Source: Novosphingobium sp. FSW06-99 (GTDB lineage: Bacteria; Pseudomonadota; Alphaproteobacteria; Sphingomonadales; Sphingomonadaceae). Taken from it: 64,000 nucleotides of DNA. Below, one piece after another: positions 54,829-62,173 of the stretch. How positions within the stretch are numbered: the stretch's first letter is position 1; each line of letters begins with the position of its first letter. The DNA lies in contig NZ_KQ954261.1 of NCBI RefSeq assembly GCF_001519065.1, positions 62,001-126,000 on the forward strand, given 5' to 3'. The notes under the pieces were generated by a model. That model did not search any database. It was given only the letters and a program-made list of their open reading frames with translations, and was not told the origin of the DNA. Both the position numbers and the translations under genes were made by a program.

Positions 54829-57800
54829 CGCGTTTGCACCAGACTCTGGCGCTGTTGCTGGCAGGCGCATGCCTGTGGCCGACATGCGCCATGGCGGAAA
54901 ATCCGGCGGTGCGCGCGCTGTTGCAGCAGGCGCAGTACTGGCAGTCGAAAGGGCGCGGCGATCTGGCCTATCAGGCGTTGCACCGTGCCCAGGTGATCGA
55001 GCCCGACAATGCGGAAGTGAAGCGCGCGCTGGCCGGCCCCGCGCCTGCACCAAAACCAACGGCGCCAAAGGCGGTGGCGGCGAAGCCCGCCGCCACGCCT
55101 GCGCCGGAGCGCGAACCGGCGCGCGCGCGGCCCGCACCGGTCGCGGCGGCAGATCTGGCCGGGCGGGCGCGTGTGGCCGGGTTTGCCGCGCTGCAGGACA
55201 ACGATCTGACCACTGCCACGCGCGAATTCGATGCGGCGCTGGCGCGCAATCGGCGCGATGCCGATGCGCAGGGCGGGTTGGGCCTGGTGGCGCTGAAACA
55301 GGGCAATTTTGGGCGAGCGCGCGATCTGCTCGAACAGGCCTCGCAAGGTGGCAATGCGGTCAAATGGGCGCAGGCGCTGGCCTCTGCGCGCTATTTCGCA
55401 GGCGTTGGCGAAGCGCGCGATCTGGTCGCGCACGGGCAGCTTGCCGCGGCGCAGAAAGTGGCCGAGGACTTGCTGCGGTCTGACGGGGGCAAGGATCGCG
55501 CCGCGCTGGAACTGCTGGCCGATATCTATGACCGGCAGGGACGTTATGCGGATTCGGCCGATCTCTATCGCCAGGCGGCAGATCTCGATGGCGGCAAGGC
55601 GGGCGCCGACGACAAACGGCTGGCCAGCCGGGCGGCGCGCGGTCGCGCTCTGGCGGCGGCGGCCCGCGGCGACGATCTGGCCGCCGAGCAGGAGTTTCAG
55701 CAGGGCCTGATGCTCGATGCCGATGATCCGTGGATCCGCTATGAATTCGCGCGCTTCATGTTTGCGCGCGGGCGCCTGCCCGAAGCGGAATCGCTGGTGC
55801 AGTCGCTGTCGGCTTCGACCAACCCCGATGCGCTCTATGCCGCGGCCATGCTCGATTCCGACATGGGGCATCCGGCTGCGGCCGAGGCGCTGCTCCAGCG
55901 CATCCCCGATACGTACCGCACGCAGCCGATGCGCGCGCTGGCGATGGGGCTGAAAACCGAGGCCGCGATCGCGCGTGCCAAGGCGCTGGCGGCGGGCGGG
56001 CAAAAGGCCGAGGCGGTTGCCGCGCTGCGCCAGATTGGTCAGGCCAAGGGCCTGCCCGCCGCGCGGCAGGCGGCGGTGGCCGACGCGCTTTATGACATGG
56101 GCGATGCGGTCGATGCCGCCTCGCTGGCCCAGGCGGCAATGGCCGGGTCGATCACCGATCTGGGCGGGTATGAAGCGGTGATCCGCGTGGCCACCCGCAC
56201 CGGGCGCGACGATCTGGCGCAGGCGGCCTTGCAAAAGGCCAGCCTGTTGGCGGGATCGTCAACCGACGGACAACGGGCGCTGGGGCGGATCAGCGCAGCG
56301 ATGGCCGCGACGCAGGCCGACCGGCTGCGTCTGCATGGCCAATATGCCGAAGCGTTCGACGTGCTGCAGCGCGGCTGGAGCGCGGCGCCCGACAATATCG
56401 AGGTGTTGAGCGCATTGGCCCGGCTCTATCAGTCGGGACAGATGGCGGCGCGCGCCGCGCAGACGTTCCAGATCATCCTGACGCACAAGCCAGGCGACAA
56501 GGACGCGCTGACCGGGCTGATGCAGACCGCACAGGCGGCCGGCGACCGCGCGCTGTCGCAACAGGCCGAGGCCCGGCTGATCCAGACGTTCCCGCAAAGC
56601 TATGACGTCTATCTGGCGGCGGCCAGGACCGAACAGACACGCGGCAATGGCGGGCAGGCGGCGCGCTATTTCAAGCAGGCGCGCGATCTCTACAATCGCC
56701 AGATGGCCAGCGGATCGGGCGGCAATCCGTTCGGCGGCAACCCCTTTGGCAACGGTGGCGAAGCGCTGGGCGGCAATCCGTTCCGCGCCTCGGCGGCAGC
56801 GCCGGCGCCGCAACCGGTCAATCCGTTCAGCCTGGGCACCGGCACCCGGCTGCCCGCAATGGGGACAATTGCGCTCGACAACCCGGCCCCGGTGGCGGCG
56901 GCTCCCGCTCCCGCTCCCGATGCGGCACCATGGACGGCGGGGGCCAATCCGGCGGGCCTGTCGAACGAATGGGGCGGGCGCGTTCCCGAAGCCGCTGCCG
57001 TGGTGTCCGGCGGCGCGGCGCAACCTTCGGTTCCGGCCGATCCGGTGCTGGCCGAAATCCAGACCGACATTGCCAATCTGGCGCAGGACGATGGTCCGCG
57101 CGTCGAGGTTGGCACCGGCTATCGCTCACGCTCGGGCGAAACCGGGCTGTCGCAACTCAATGAGTTGAAGGGGTCGGCGCAGATTTCGACCGGGTTGGCC
57201 GGGGGCCGCGTCTATGCGCGCGCCGATGAAGTGGTGATCGATGCGGGCCGCCCGACCGGCGACAGCCTCCAACGGTTTGGCCGCGATGCCACGATCGAGG
57301 CGCAATCGATCGTCAACGCAGTGGCGGCGCAATTTGTCCAGGCCGATACCCAGCGCGCCGCTGGGGTCGCCCCGGCGGTGGGCTATACCGGCAAGGTTGT
57401 GCAGGCCGAAGTCGGCGCCACGCCGATCGGGTTTGGCGAAACGCGCGCCACCTGGCGTGTGGCGGTGACCCCGCAAGTCACGCCCAACGTGGCCGCGCGC
57501 GCTTGGTTCGAACGCAAACCGGTGACCGACAGTGTGGTGTCCTATGCGGGCACGCGCGATCCGGTAACGGGCGAATTGTGGGGTCATGTCATGCGCACCG
57601 GTGGCGGTGCGGGCCTGTCGTATGATCGCGACGGCAACGGTGTCTATGGCGATGTCACCTACAATGCCTATGCCGGTGTCGCGGTGCCGACCAACCACAA
57701 TGTCGAGGCCAACATCGGCGCCTATCTGCGCGTGCGCCATACCGTGCATTCGAACCTGACCGCCGGGTTCAACGTCAATTACCAGTCCTATGCCAACGCG

Positions 57801-58202
57801 CAGGACTATTTCACGTATGGCATGGGCGGCTATTTCAGCCCTCAGAGCTTTCTCGCGGTGGGCATGCCGATCACGTATACCTATCAGAACGACCATTTCG
57901 ACCTCAAGGGTTCGGTGACGCCCGGCTTCCAGAGCTATCTGGAGGATCAGGCCAATCTCTATCCCACCGATCCTTCCGCACAGGCGTTGCTCGACACGCT
58001 CAAGGCAAAGGACAGCGATGTGCGCAACTATTATGACAGCCTCAGCCAGACCGGCTTTGCCTGGTCGGCCAGCGGATCGGCCTATTACCGGATATCGCCA
58101 CTGACGCGGGTCGGCGGCGAAGTCAGCTACAACACCTTTGGCAGCTTTGACGAATTCCGCGCGCTGGTCGGCATTCGCCAGTCGCTCGGTGGTGGCAAAT
58201 GA
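54825..58202 (+). CDS. bcsC: Cellulose export protein BcsC (TPR scaffold plus outer-membrane barrel)
   Basis: 1125 residues. A signal peptide ends in CAMA (about residue 25). Alpha-helical TPR repeats occupy the periplasm from about 26 to 630. A low-complexity linker rich in Asn-Pro-Phe-Gly repeats (GGNPFGGNPFGNGG) and Ala/Pro lies at about 630-740. The C-terminal about 360 residues match the BCSC C-terminal barrel that lets glucan cross the outer membrane. GTG 54825 overlaps the bcsAB stop (GTGA), so translation is coupled. TPR number was not counted precisely. Confidence 0.93.
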   Translation: MTRLHQTLALLLAGACLWPTCAMAENPAVRALLQQAQYWQSKGRGDLAYQALHRAQVIEPDNAEVKRALAGPAPAPKPTAPKAVAAKPAATPAPEREPARARPAPVAAADLAGRARVAGFAALQDNDLTTATREFDAALARNRRDADAQGGLGLVALKQGNFGRARDLLEQASQGGNAVKWAQALASARYFAGVGEARDLVAHGQLAAAQKVAEDLLRSDGGKDRAALELLADIYDRQGRYADSADLYRQAADLDGGKAGADDKRLASRAARGRALAAAARGDDLAAEQEFQQGLMLDADDPWIRYEFARFMFARGRLPEAESLVQSLSASTNPDALYAAAMLDSDMGHPAAAEALLQRIPDTYRTQPMRALAMGLKTEAAIARAKALAAGGQKAEAVAALRQIGQAKGLPAARQAAVADALYDMGDAVDAASLAQAAMAGSITDLGGYEAVIRVATRTGRDDLAQAALQKASLLAGSSTDGQRALGRISAAMAATQADRLRLHGQYAEAFDVLQRGWSAAPDNIEVLSALARLYQSGQMAARAAQTFQIILTHKPGDKDALTGLMQTAQAAGDRALSQQAEARLIQTFPQSYDVYLAAARTEQTRGNGGQAARYFKQARDLYNRQMASGSGGNPFGGNPFGNGGEALGGNPFRASAAAPAPQPVNPFSLGTGTRLPAMGTIALDNPAPVAAAPAPAPDAAPWTAGANPAGLSNEWGGRVPEAAAVVSGGAAQPSVPADPVLAEIQTDIANLAQDDGPRVEVGTGYRSRSGETGLSQLNELKGSAQISTGLAGGRVYARADEVVIDAGRPTGDSLQRFGRDATIEAQSIVNAVAAQFVQADTQRAAGVAPAVGYTGKVVQAEVGATPIGFGETRATWRVAVTPQVTPNVAARAWFERKPVTDSVVSYAGTRDPVTGELWGHVMRTGGGAGLSYDRDGNGVYGDVTYNAYAGVAVPTNHNVEANIGAYLRVRHTVHSNLTAGFNVNYQSYANAQDYFTYGMGGYFSPQSFLAVGMPITYTYQNDHFDLKGSVTPGFQSYLEDQANLYPTDPSAQALLDTLKAKDSDVRNYYDSLSQTGFAWSASGSAYYRISPLTRVGGEVSYNTFGSFDEFRALVGIRQSLGGGK

Positions 58203-58666
58203 CGCTGGACCTGCTGGCACGGGTGCGCGAACGGGCCAGTGCGCCCGCGCGTGAATTCGGGCTGGCGGTGCTGACCGCGATGACCGCGGCGGAAGTGTTT
58301 GCACAGGCCAGCCCCGAGGCGGCGCGCGGCTTTTACCTGGCGGTGGGGCGGCGCGTGGCCGGGCTGGTCGATCTGGCGCAAGTGCACGATATCGACGCGC
58401 TGGTCGAACGCATAAACGCGTTGTGGTCGTCGTGCGGGTGCGGCCATGCCCGGATCAGCGCGGTCGAAACCGGGCTGAAGATCGTGCACAGCGGGGCGCC
58501 GGTCCTGCTGCTGGGCGATCAGGACCACTATTGGGCGCGGCTGTTTCCGGCCATGATCGAAGGCGCCTATGACGCCTGGTTTCGCGCACTGGGCAGCGGC
58601 CCGGCGCTGTCCACGCGCATTTTGCGCCAGCATGGCGATGTGATCGAGTTGCACCATGGTATCTGA
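58199..58666 (+). CDS. bcsD: Cellulose synthase subunit D (BcsD)
   Basis: 155-residue protein matching the BcsD/AxcesD family: GFYLAVGRRVAGLVDL near the middle and DHYWARLFPAMIEGAYDAW near the end. In Komagataeibacter BcsD forms a ring-shaped octamer that aligns glucan chains into crystalline cellulose. No signal peptide is visible. Overlaps bcsC by 4 nt and bcsZ by 11 nt. Confidence 0.88.
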   Translation: MTLDLLARVRERASAPAREFGLAVLTAMTAAEVFAQASPEAARGFYLAVGRRVAGLVDLAQVHDIDALVERINALWSSCGCGHARISAVETGLKIVHSGAPVLLLGDQDHYWARLFPAMIEGAYDAWFRALGSGPALSTRILRQHGDVIELHHGI

Positions 58667-59678
58667 TTTTGGCAGGTTCAACCGGCGCTCGCTGCTGGTT
58701 TCGCTCGGCTGTGCGCTGGTGATCGGCTGTTCGCGTCCGGGCGAAGGGCGCGAACCGGCGGCCGACCCGTTCTGGGCGCTGTTTCGCGGCGCCTTTGTCG
58801 ATGGCGCGGGCCGGGTGATCGACAGCGGCAACGGCAATATCAGCCACAGCGAAGGGCAGGGCTATGGCCTGATCCTGGCCGTGCTGGCGGGCGATCGCGC
58901 CGGGTTCGAAACGATCCTCAACTGGACCGAGGCCAATCTGGCGCGCACCGATGTGGCGCTGTTCACCTGGAAATACGACCCGCGCCAAAGCGATCCGGTG
59001 GCCGATCCGAACAACGCGACCGATGGCGATATCCTGATCGCCTGGGCGCTGGCAGAGGCCGCCCGGCGCTGGGGCGGGCAGGGCTGGGCCGGCCGCAGCG
59101 CCGCGATCCGCGCCGCCATTCGCGACCATCTGGTGATCACCCGCCATGGTCGGCACTTGCTGCTGCCGGGCCGGATCGGCTTTGCGCAGGCCGACAAAGT
59201 CACGCTCAACCCGTCGTATTTCATCTGGCCCGCGCTCGATGCCTTCGCCGCGCTCGATGGCGATGGCGCGTGGAGCGCGGTGATCGACGATGCGCAAGGT
59301 GTGCTGCGCGAGGCGCGGTTCGGTGCAGCGGGGCTGCCGTGCGACTGGATCGAGATCGGCGCTGGTGGCAAAGTCGTCCCGGCGGCCGACCATCCGCCAC
59401 GCTTTGGCTATGATGCAATCCGCATCCCGCTCTATGCCATGGCCGGGCGCCGCGCCTCGCTGGCGCAACCGATGGCCGATTTCTGGCGTGCCGAAGGCGG
59501 TGCGGGCGGCCACCCCCCGGCATGGATCGACGTGACCAGCGGCGAACGCGCGCCTTATCCGCTGTCGGCGGGGGGCATGGCGATCCTGCGCCGGACGTTG
59601 GGCCTGCCCCCCGTGCCCGAGGCGATCGACACCGACTATTTCTCCGCCGCGCTCCAGGCCCTCGTCCGCGCGCTTTAG
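58656..59678 (+). CDS. bcsZ: Endoglucanase BcsZ (glycoside hydrolase family 8), probable lipoprotein
   Basis: 340-residue GH8 beta-1,4-glucanase of the cellulose operon, which trims or untangles glucan during export. The proton-donor Glu66 is in SEGQGYGLI, and the acidic ATDGDI (about 119-124) and WKYDP motifs follow. The N-terminus has a twin-arginine-like NRRSLL, then a hydrophobic stretch ending in VIGC (Cys25), a plausible lipobox; most BcsZ proteins are soluble periplasmic, so a lipid anchor would be unusual. Last gene of the operon, with a hairpin terminator shortly after. Confidence 0.92.
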   Translation: MVSDFGRFNRRSLLVSLGCALVIGCSRPGEGREPAADPFWALFRGAFVDGAGRVIDSGNGNISHSEGQGYGLILAVLAGDRAGFETILNWTEANLARTDVALFTWKYDPRQSDPVADPNNATDGDILIAWALAEAARRWGGQGWAGRSAAIRAAIRDHLVITRHGRHLLLPGRIGFAQADKVTLNPSYFIWPALDAFAALDGDGAWSAVIDDAQGVLREARFGAAGLPCDWIEIGAGGKVVPAADHPPRFGYDAIRIPLYAMAGRRASLAQPMADFWRAEGGAGGHPPAWIDVTSGERAPYPLSAGGMAILRRTLGLPPVPEAIDTDYFSAALQALVRAL

Positions 59679-59689
59679 CTCTTTGTTTG

Positions 59690-59715
59690 AAAATTCGCCG
59701 AAAGAGGCGAATTTT
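59690..59715 (+). terminator. Terminator of the cellulose operon
   Basis: Perfect 10-bp stem AAAATTCGCC / GGCGAATTTT with a 6-nt loop, 11 nt past the bcsZ stop. The arm ends supply the T-run. Symmetric, so it could stop transcription from either side. Confidence 0.65.
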
Positions 59716-59798
59716 GAAGACGGCACCGGCCCGCTACCCTTGATCGGGTAGGTGCTTGTCAAGCGGGCGCCTTTCGCGCAAAGCTGAGGCAATTTTTC

Positions 59799-59802
59799 GG
59801 AG
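59799..59802 (+). promoter_or_regulatory. Ribosome binding site consistent with an AUU start
   Basis: GGAG at 59799-59802 with a 7-nt spacer to ATT 59810. The only in-frame ATG/GTG/TTG upstream, TTG 59756, has AGG just 3 nt before it. Confidence 0.45.
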
Positions 59803-59809
59803 ACCTGCC

Positions 59810-60826
59810 ATTTCGCGCCGCGCCACGATCTACGAAATCGCGACTGCCGCCGGGGTGTCTCCCAAGACCGTGTCGCGTGTTCTGAATGACGAACCGTTCG
59901 TCAAGGATGCCGTGCGCGACCGCGTCAAGGCGGTCGCCAAAGAGCTGAATTATCAGCCCAATATCACCGCCAAAGGGTTGATCACGCGGCGCAGTTTCAT
60001 GCTGGGGCTGACGTATGAACGCCCCAGCCCCAGCTATGTCGTCGAATTGCAGCGCGGTGTGCTGGAACGGCTGGCCGACGAACGCTGGCGGATGATCATC
60101 CTGCCGTTTCGCGATGTCTGTGCCCAGCCCGAGGCGTTCTTCACCTTTCTGCGCTCGGCCGCGCTCGATGGTGTGGTGCTGGCCCCGCCGGGCAGCGACG
60201 AGATTGCGGTGCTCGACCGGCTAGACGCGGCGGGCATTCCCTATGGCCGGATCGCGCCGCAGCTTGAACCGGGGCGGGGCGCCTGTTCGCTACTCGACGA
60301 CACGGCCGCCGCGCGCGAGGCGGCGGAACACCTGCTGACGCTGGGGCACCGGCGGCTGGCGGTGATCCTGGGCGATCCCACCCACCGTGCCAGCGCGGCG
60401 CGCAGCGCGGGCTATGCCCAGGCGTTCGCCGCGCACGGCATCGCGATCGAGACGGTCGCGGTCGAACCGGGCGATTTCACGCTGGCCAGCGGCGAAGCCG
60501 CGATGCAGCGCATTCTGGCCCGGCCCGGCCCGCGCCCGACCGCCGTGCTGGCCCAGAACGACGACATGGCGGTGGGCGCAATCACCGTGGCCCGCGATGC
60601 GGGCCTGGCCACCCCCGACGACCTGTCGGTGGTCGGTTTCGACGATTCCGACATCTCGCGCCTGATCATGCCCAAACTGACCACCGTGCGCCAACCGGTG
60701 TTCGACATGGCGGTGTCGGCCACCGAAGGCCTGCTCAAACTGTTGGCCGGAGAACCCGTACCCGCCCCCGTGCTGCACCGCCACGAACTGCTGATCCGCC
60801 AATCCACGGCGGCACCGCGCGGTTAG
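59810..60826 (+). CDS. LacI-family transcriptional regulator (probable AUU start)
   Basis: 338-residue repressor-type regulator. The N-terminal HTH reads RRATIYEIATAAGVSPKTVS then RVLNDEPFVKD, with the hinge helix at about 50-60. A periplasmic-binding-like ligand domain follows (LGDPTHRASAARSAGYAQAF and VLAQNDDMAVGAI), ending in the LacI dimer interface. ATT 59810 gives the normal LacI length of three residues before TIYEIA and has a good ribosome site; TTG 59756 would add 18 atypical residues. It is convergent (6-nt gap) with the GH5/GH3 operon, so its effector is likely a gluco- or manno-oligosaccharide (inference). It also follows the cellulose operon. Confidence 0.85.
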   Translation: MSRRATIYEIATAAGVSPKTVSRVLNDEPFVKDAVRDRVKAVAKELNYQPNITAKGLITRRSFMLGLTYERPSPSYVVELQRGVLERLADERWRMIILPFRDVCAQPEAFFTFLRSAALDGVVLAPPGSDEIAVLDRLDAAGIPYGRIAPQLEPGRGACSLLDDTAAAREAAEHLLTLGHRRLAVILGDPTHRASAARSAGYAQAFAAHGIAIETVAVEPGDFTLASGEAAMQRILARPGPRPTAVLAQNDDMAVGAITVARDAGLATPDDLSVVGFDDSDISRLIMPKLTTVRQPVFDMAVSATEGLLKLLAGEPVPAPVLHRHELLIRQSTAAPRG

Positions 60827-60832
60827 GCCCGC

Positions 60833-62173
60833 TCAGGCGCGTGTGGCGAACCGGGCGGCGTGGTCGCGGATGACCGCGATCATCGGCGCGTCGCTGTCGA
60901 AATTGCCGTACCAGCCCTGGGGTTCGTGGGGCGGGTCGCCCATCAGCGGGTCGCCCGCGTGCCAGCGGTGATCGGGGCGCGTGGTGCGCGCTTCGCCGTT
61001 CCAGCCCCAGAAATTGGTGCCCGCGATCGGGCCGCCCTCGGCCAGGCTCGCCTCGGCGGCGGCATAGATCAGCCGGTAATAGCGCTGGCGGAAGGTGGTC
61101 GGCACCGTGGGGTCATACAATTCGCCATCGCGGGGAAAGCCGAATTCCTCGATCACCAGCGGCTTGTTCAGCGCTTTGGCAAGGCGGACATGCGTGGCCA
61201 CATAGGCTTCGACTTTGGCGCGCCCGGCGTCCCAGGTTCCGGCCAGGTTCTTGCCATCGACCCAGCCCCAGTTGAGCGGCCAGACGTGTGCGGTCAGATA
61301 ATCGATCGATTGGTGCGCGCGCACGACGATGTCTTCGCGCCCGGCGCTGGCGATCGTGCCTTCCATGCCCAGCGAGACCAGATGGTTGGGATCGATGCTG
61401 CGGATCAGCGCCGCGGTGGCGTCGATCCACGCGTAATAGTCGGGCAGCACGCGCGCCATCACCTCGGGGCTGACGCCCGGGCGCGGTTCGTTGCACAATT
61501 GCCATGACAGGATCGCCGGGTCATCGCGATAGGCCCGGCCCGTCACGCTGTTGACTCGCCCGACCAGCGCGCGCACATCGTCGAAAAAGCGCGCCACCGC
61601 CGGGCGGTTGGCATAGAATTGCGCGCCCGCGTCGGGAAACGCGGGCCAGGGGTGCGTGGGATCGTTGTTGTCGAGATAGTGCCCGGTTTCATACCACAGC
61701 CGGGTCATCATCCCCCCCGACCATTCCCAGTTGTTGGTCAGATAGAGCACACCGGTCATGTCGCGCCGCGCCAGTTCGGCCATGGCATGGTCGAGCCCGA
61801 TCAGCAGCGCCGCGTTGCGCTGCCCCGCGCGGTTGACAAAACCGGGGGTGACACTGGCGCGCAATGGCCCTTCCTCGGCCCAGGCGAGCAGCCGCACATT
61901 GCGCACGCCGATCGCCTGCAACCGGTCGAGTTCGCGTCCCAGCCGCGCGCGGCCAGCCGGATCGGCGCCCAGCCAGGCCAGGTACCAGGCATTGGCGCCG
62001 GTGTGCCGCCACGGACGCCCGTCGCGCATCAGTCCGATGCCTTCGCGCCGCACAAAGCCGGGCGCTGCGGTGGCAGCACGCGCCGTGCCGATGGCGAGCG
62101 GACTCGCGGCCAGCCCGGCCAGCACGGTGCGACGGTTGGTGCTCATCAATTCGGACGTTATGGATTGGGACAT
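60833..62173 (-). CDS. Glycoside hydrolase family 5, probable endo-beta-mannanase
   Basis: 446-residue secreted hydrolase. A Tat-type signal follows the start: TNRRTVLAGLAASPLAIG to ARA. The (beta/alpha)8 GH5 catalytic domain has the acid/base Glu229 in LCNEPRPG and the nucleophile Glu in VIEEFGFPRD (342-343), plus GANAWYLAWLG and NVRLLAWAEE, which suit the plant/fungal-type mannanase subfamily (GH5_7) better than cellulases. Start ATG 62173 has GGAGA about 10 nt upstream and overlaps the upstream GH3 gene by 16 bp; ATG 62146 gives the same Tat signal. Exact sugar specificity is uncertain. Confidence 0.82.
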   Translation of the reverse strand: MSQSITSELMSTNRRTVLAGLAASPLAIGTARAATAAPGFVRREGIGLMRDGRPWRHTGANAWYLAWLGADPAGRARLGRELDRLQAIGVRNVRLLAWAEEGPLRASVTPGFVNRAGQRNAALLIGLDHAMAELARRDMTGVLYLTNNWEWSGGMMTRLWYETGHYLDNNDPTHPWPAFPDAGAQFYANRPAVARFFDDVRALVGRVNSVTGRAYRDDPAILSWQLCNEPRPGVSPEVMARVLPDYYAWIDATAALIRSIDPNHLVSLGMEGTIASAGREDIVVRAHQSIDYLTAHVWPLNWGWVDGKNLAGTWDAGRAKVEAYVATHVRLAKALNKPLVIEEFGFPRDGELYDPTVPTTFRQRYYRLIYAAAEASLAEGGPIAGTNFWGWNGEARTTRPDHRWHAGDPLMGDPPHEPQGWYGNFDSDAPMIAVIRDHAARFATRA

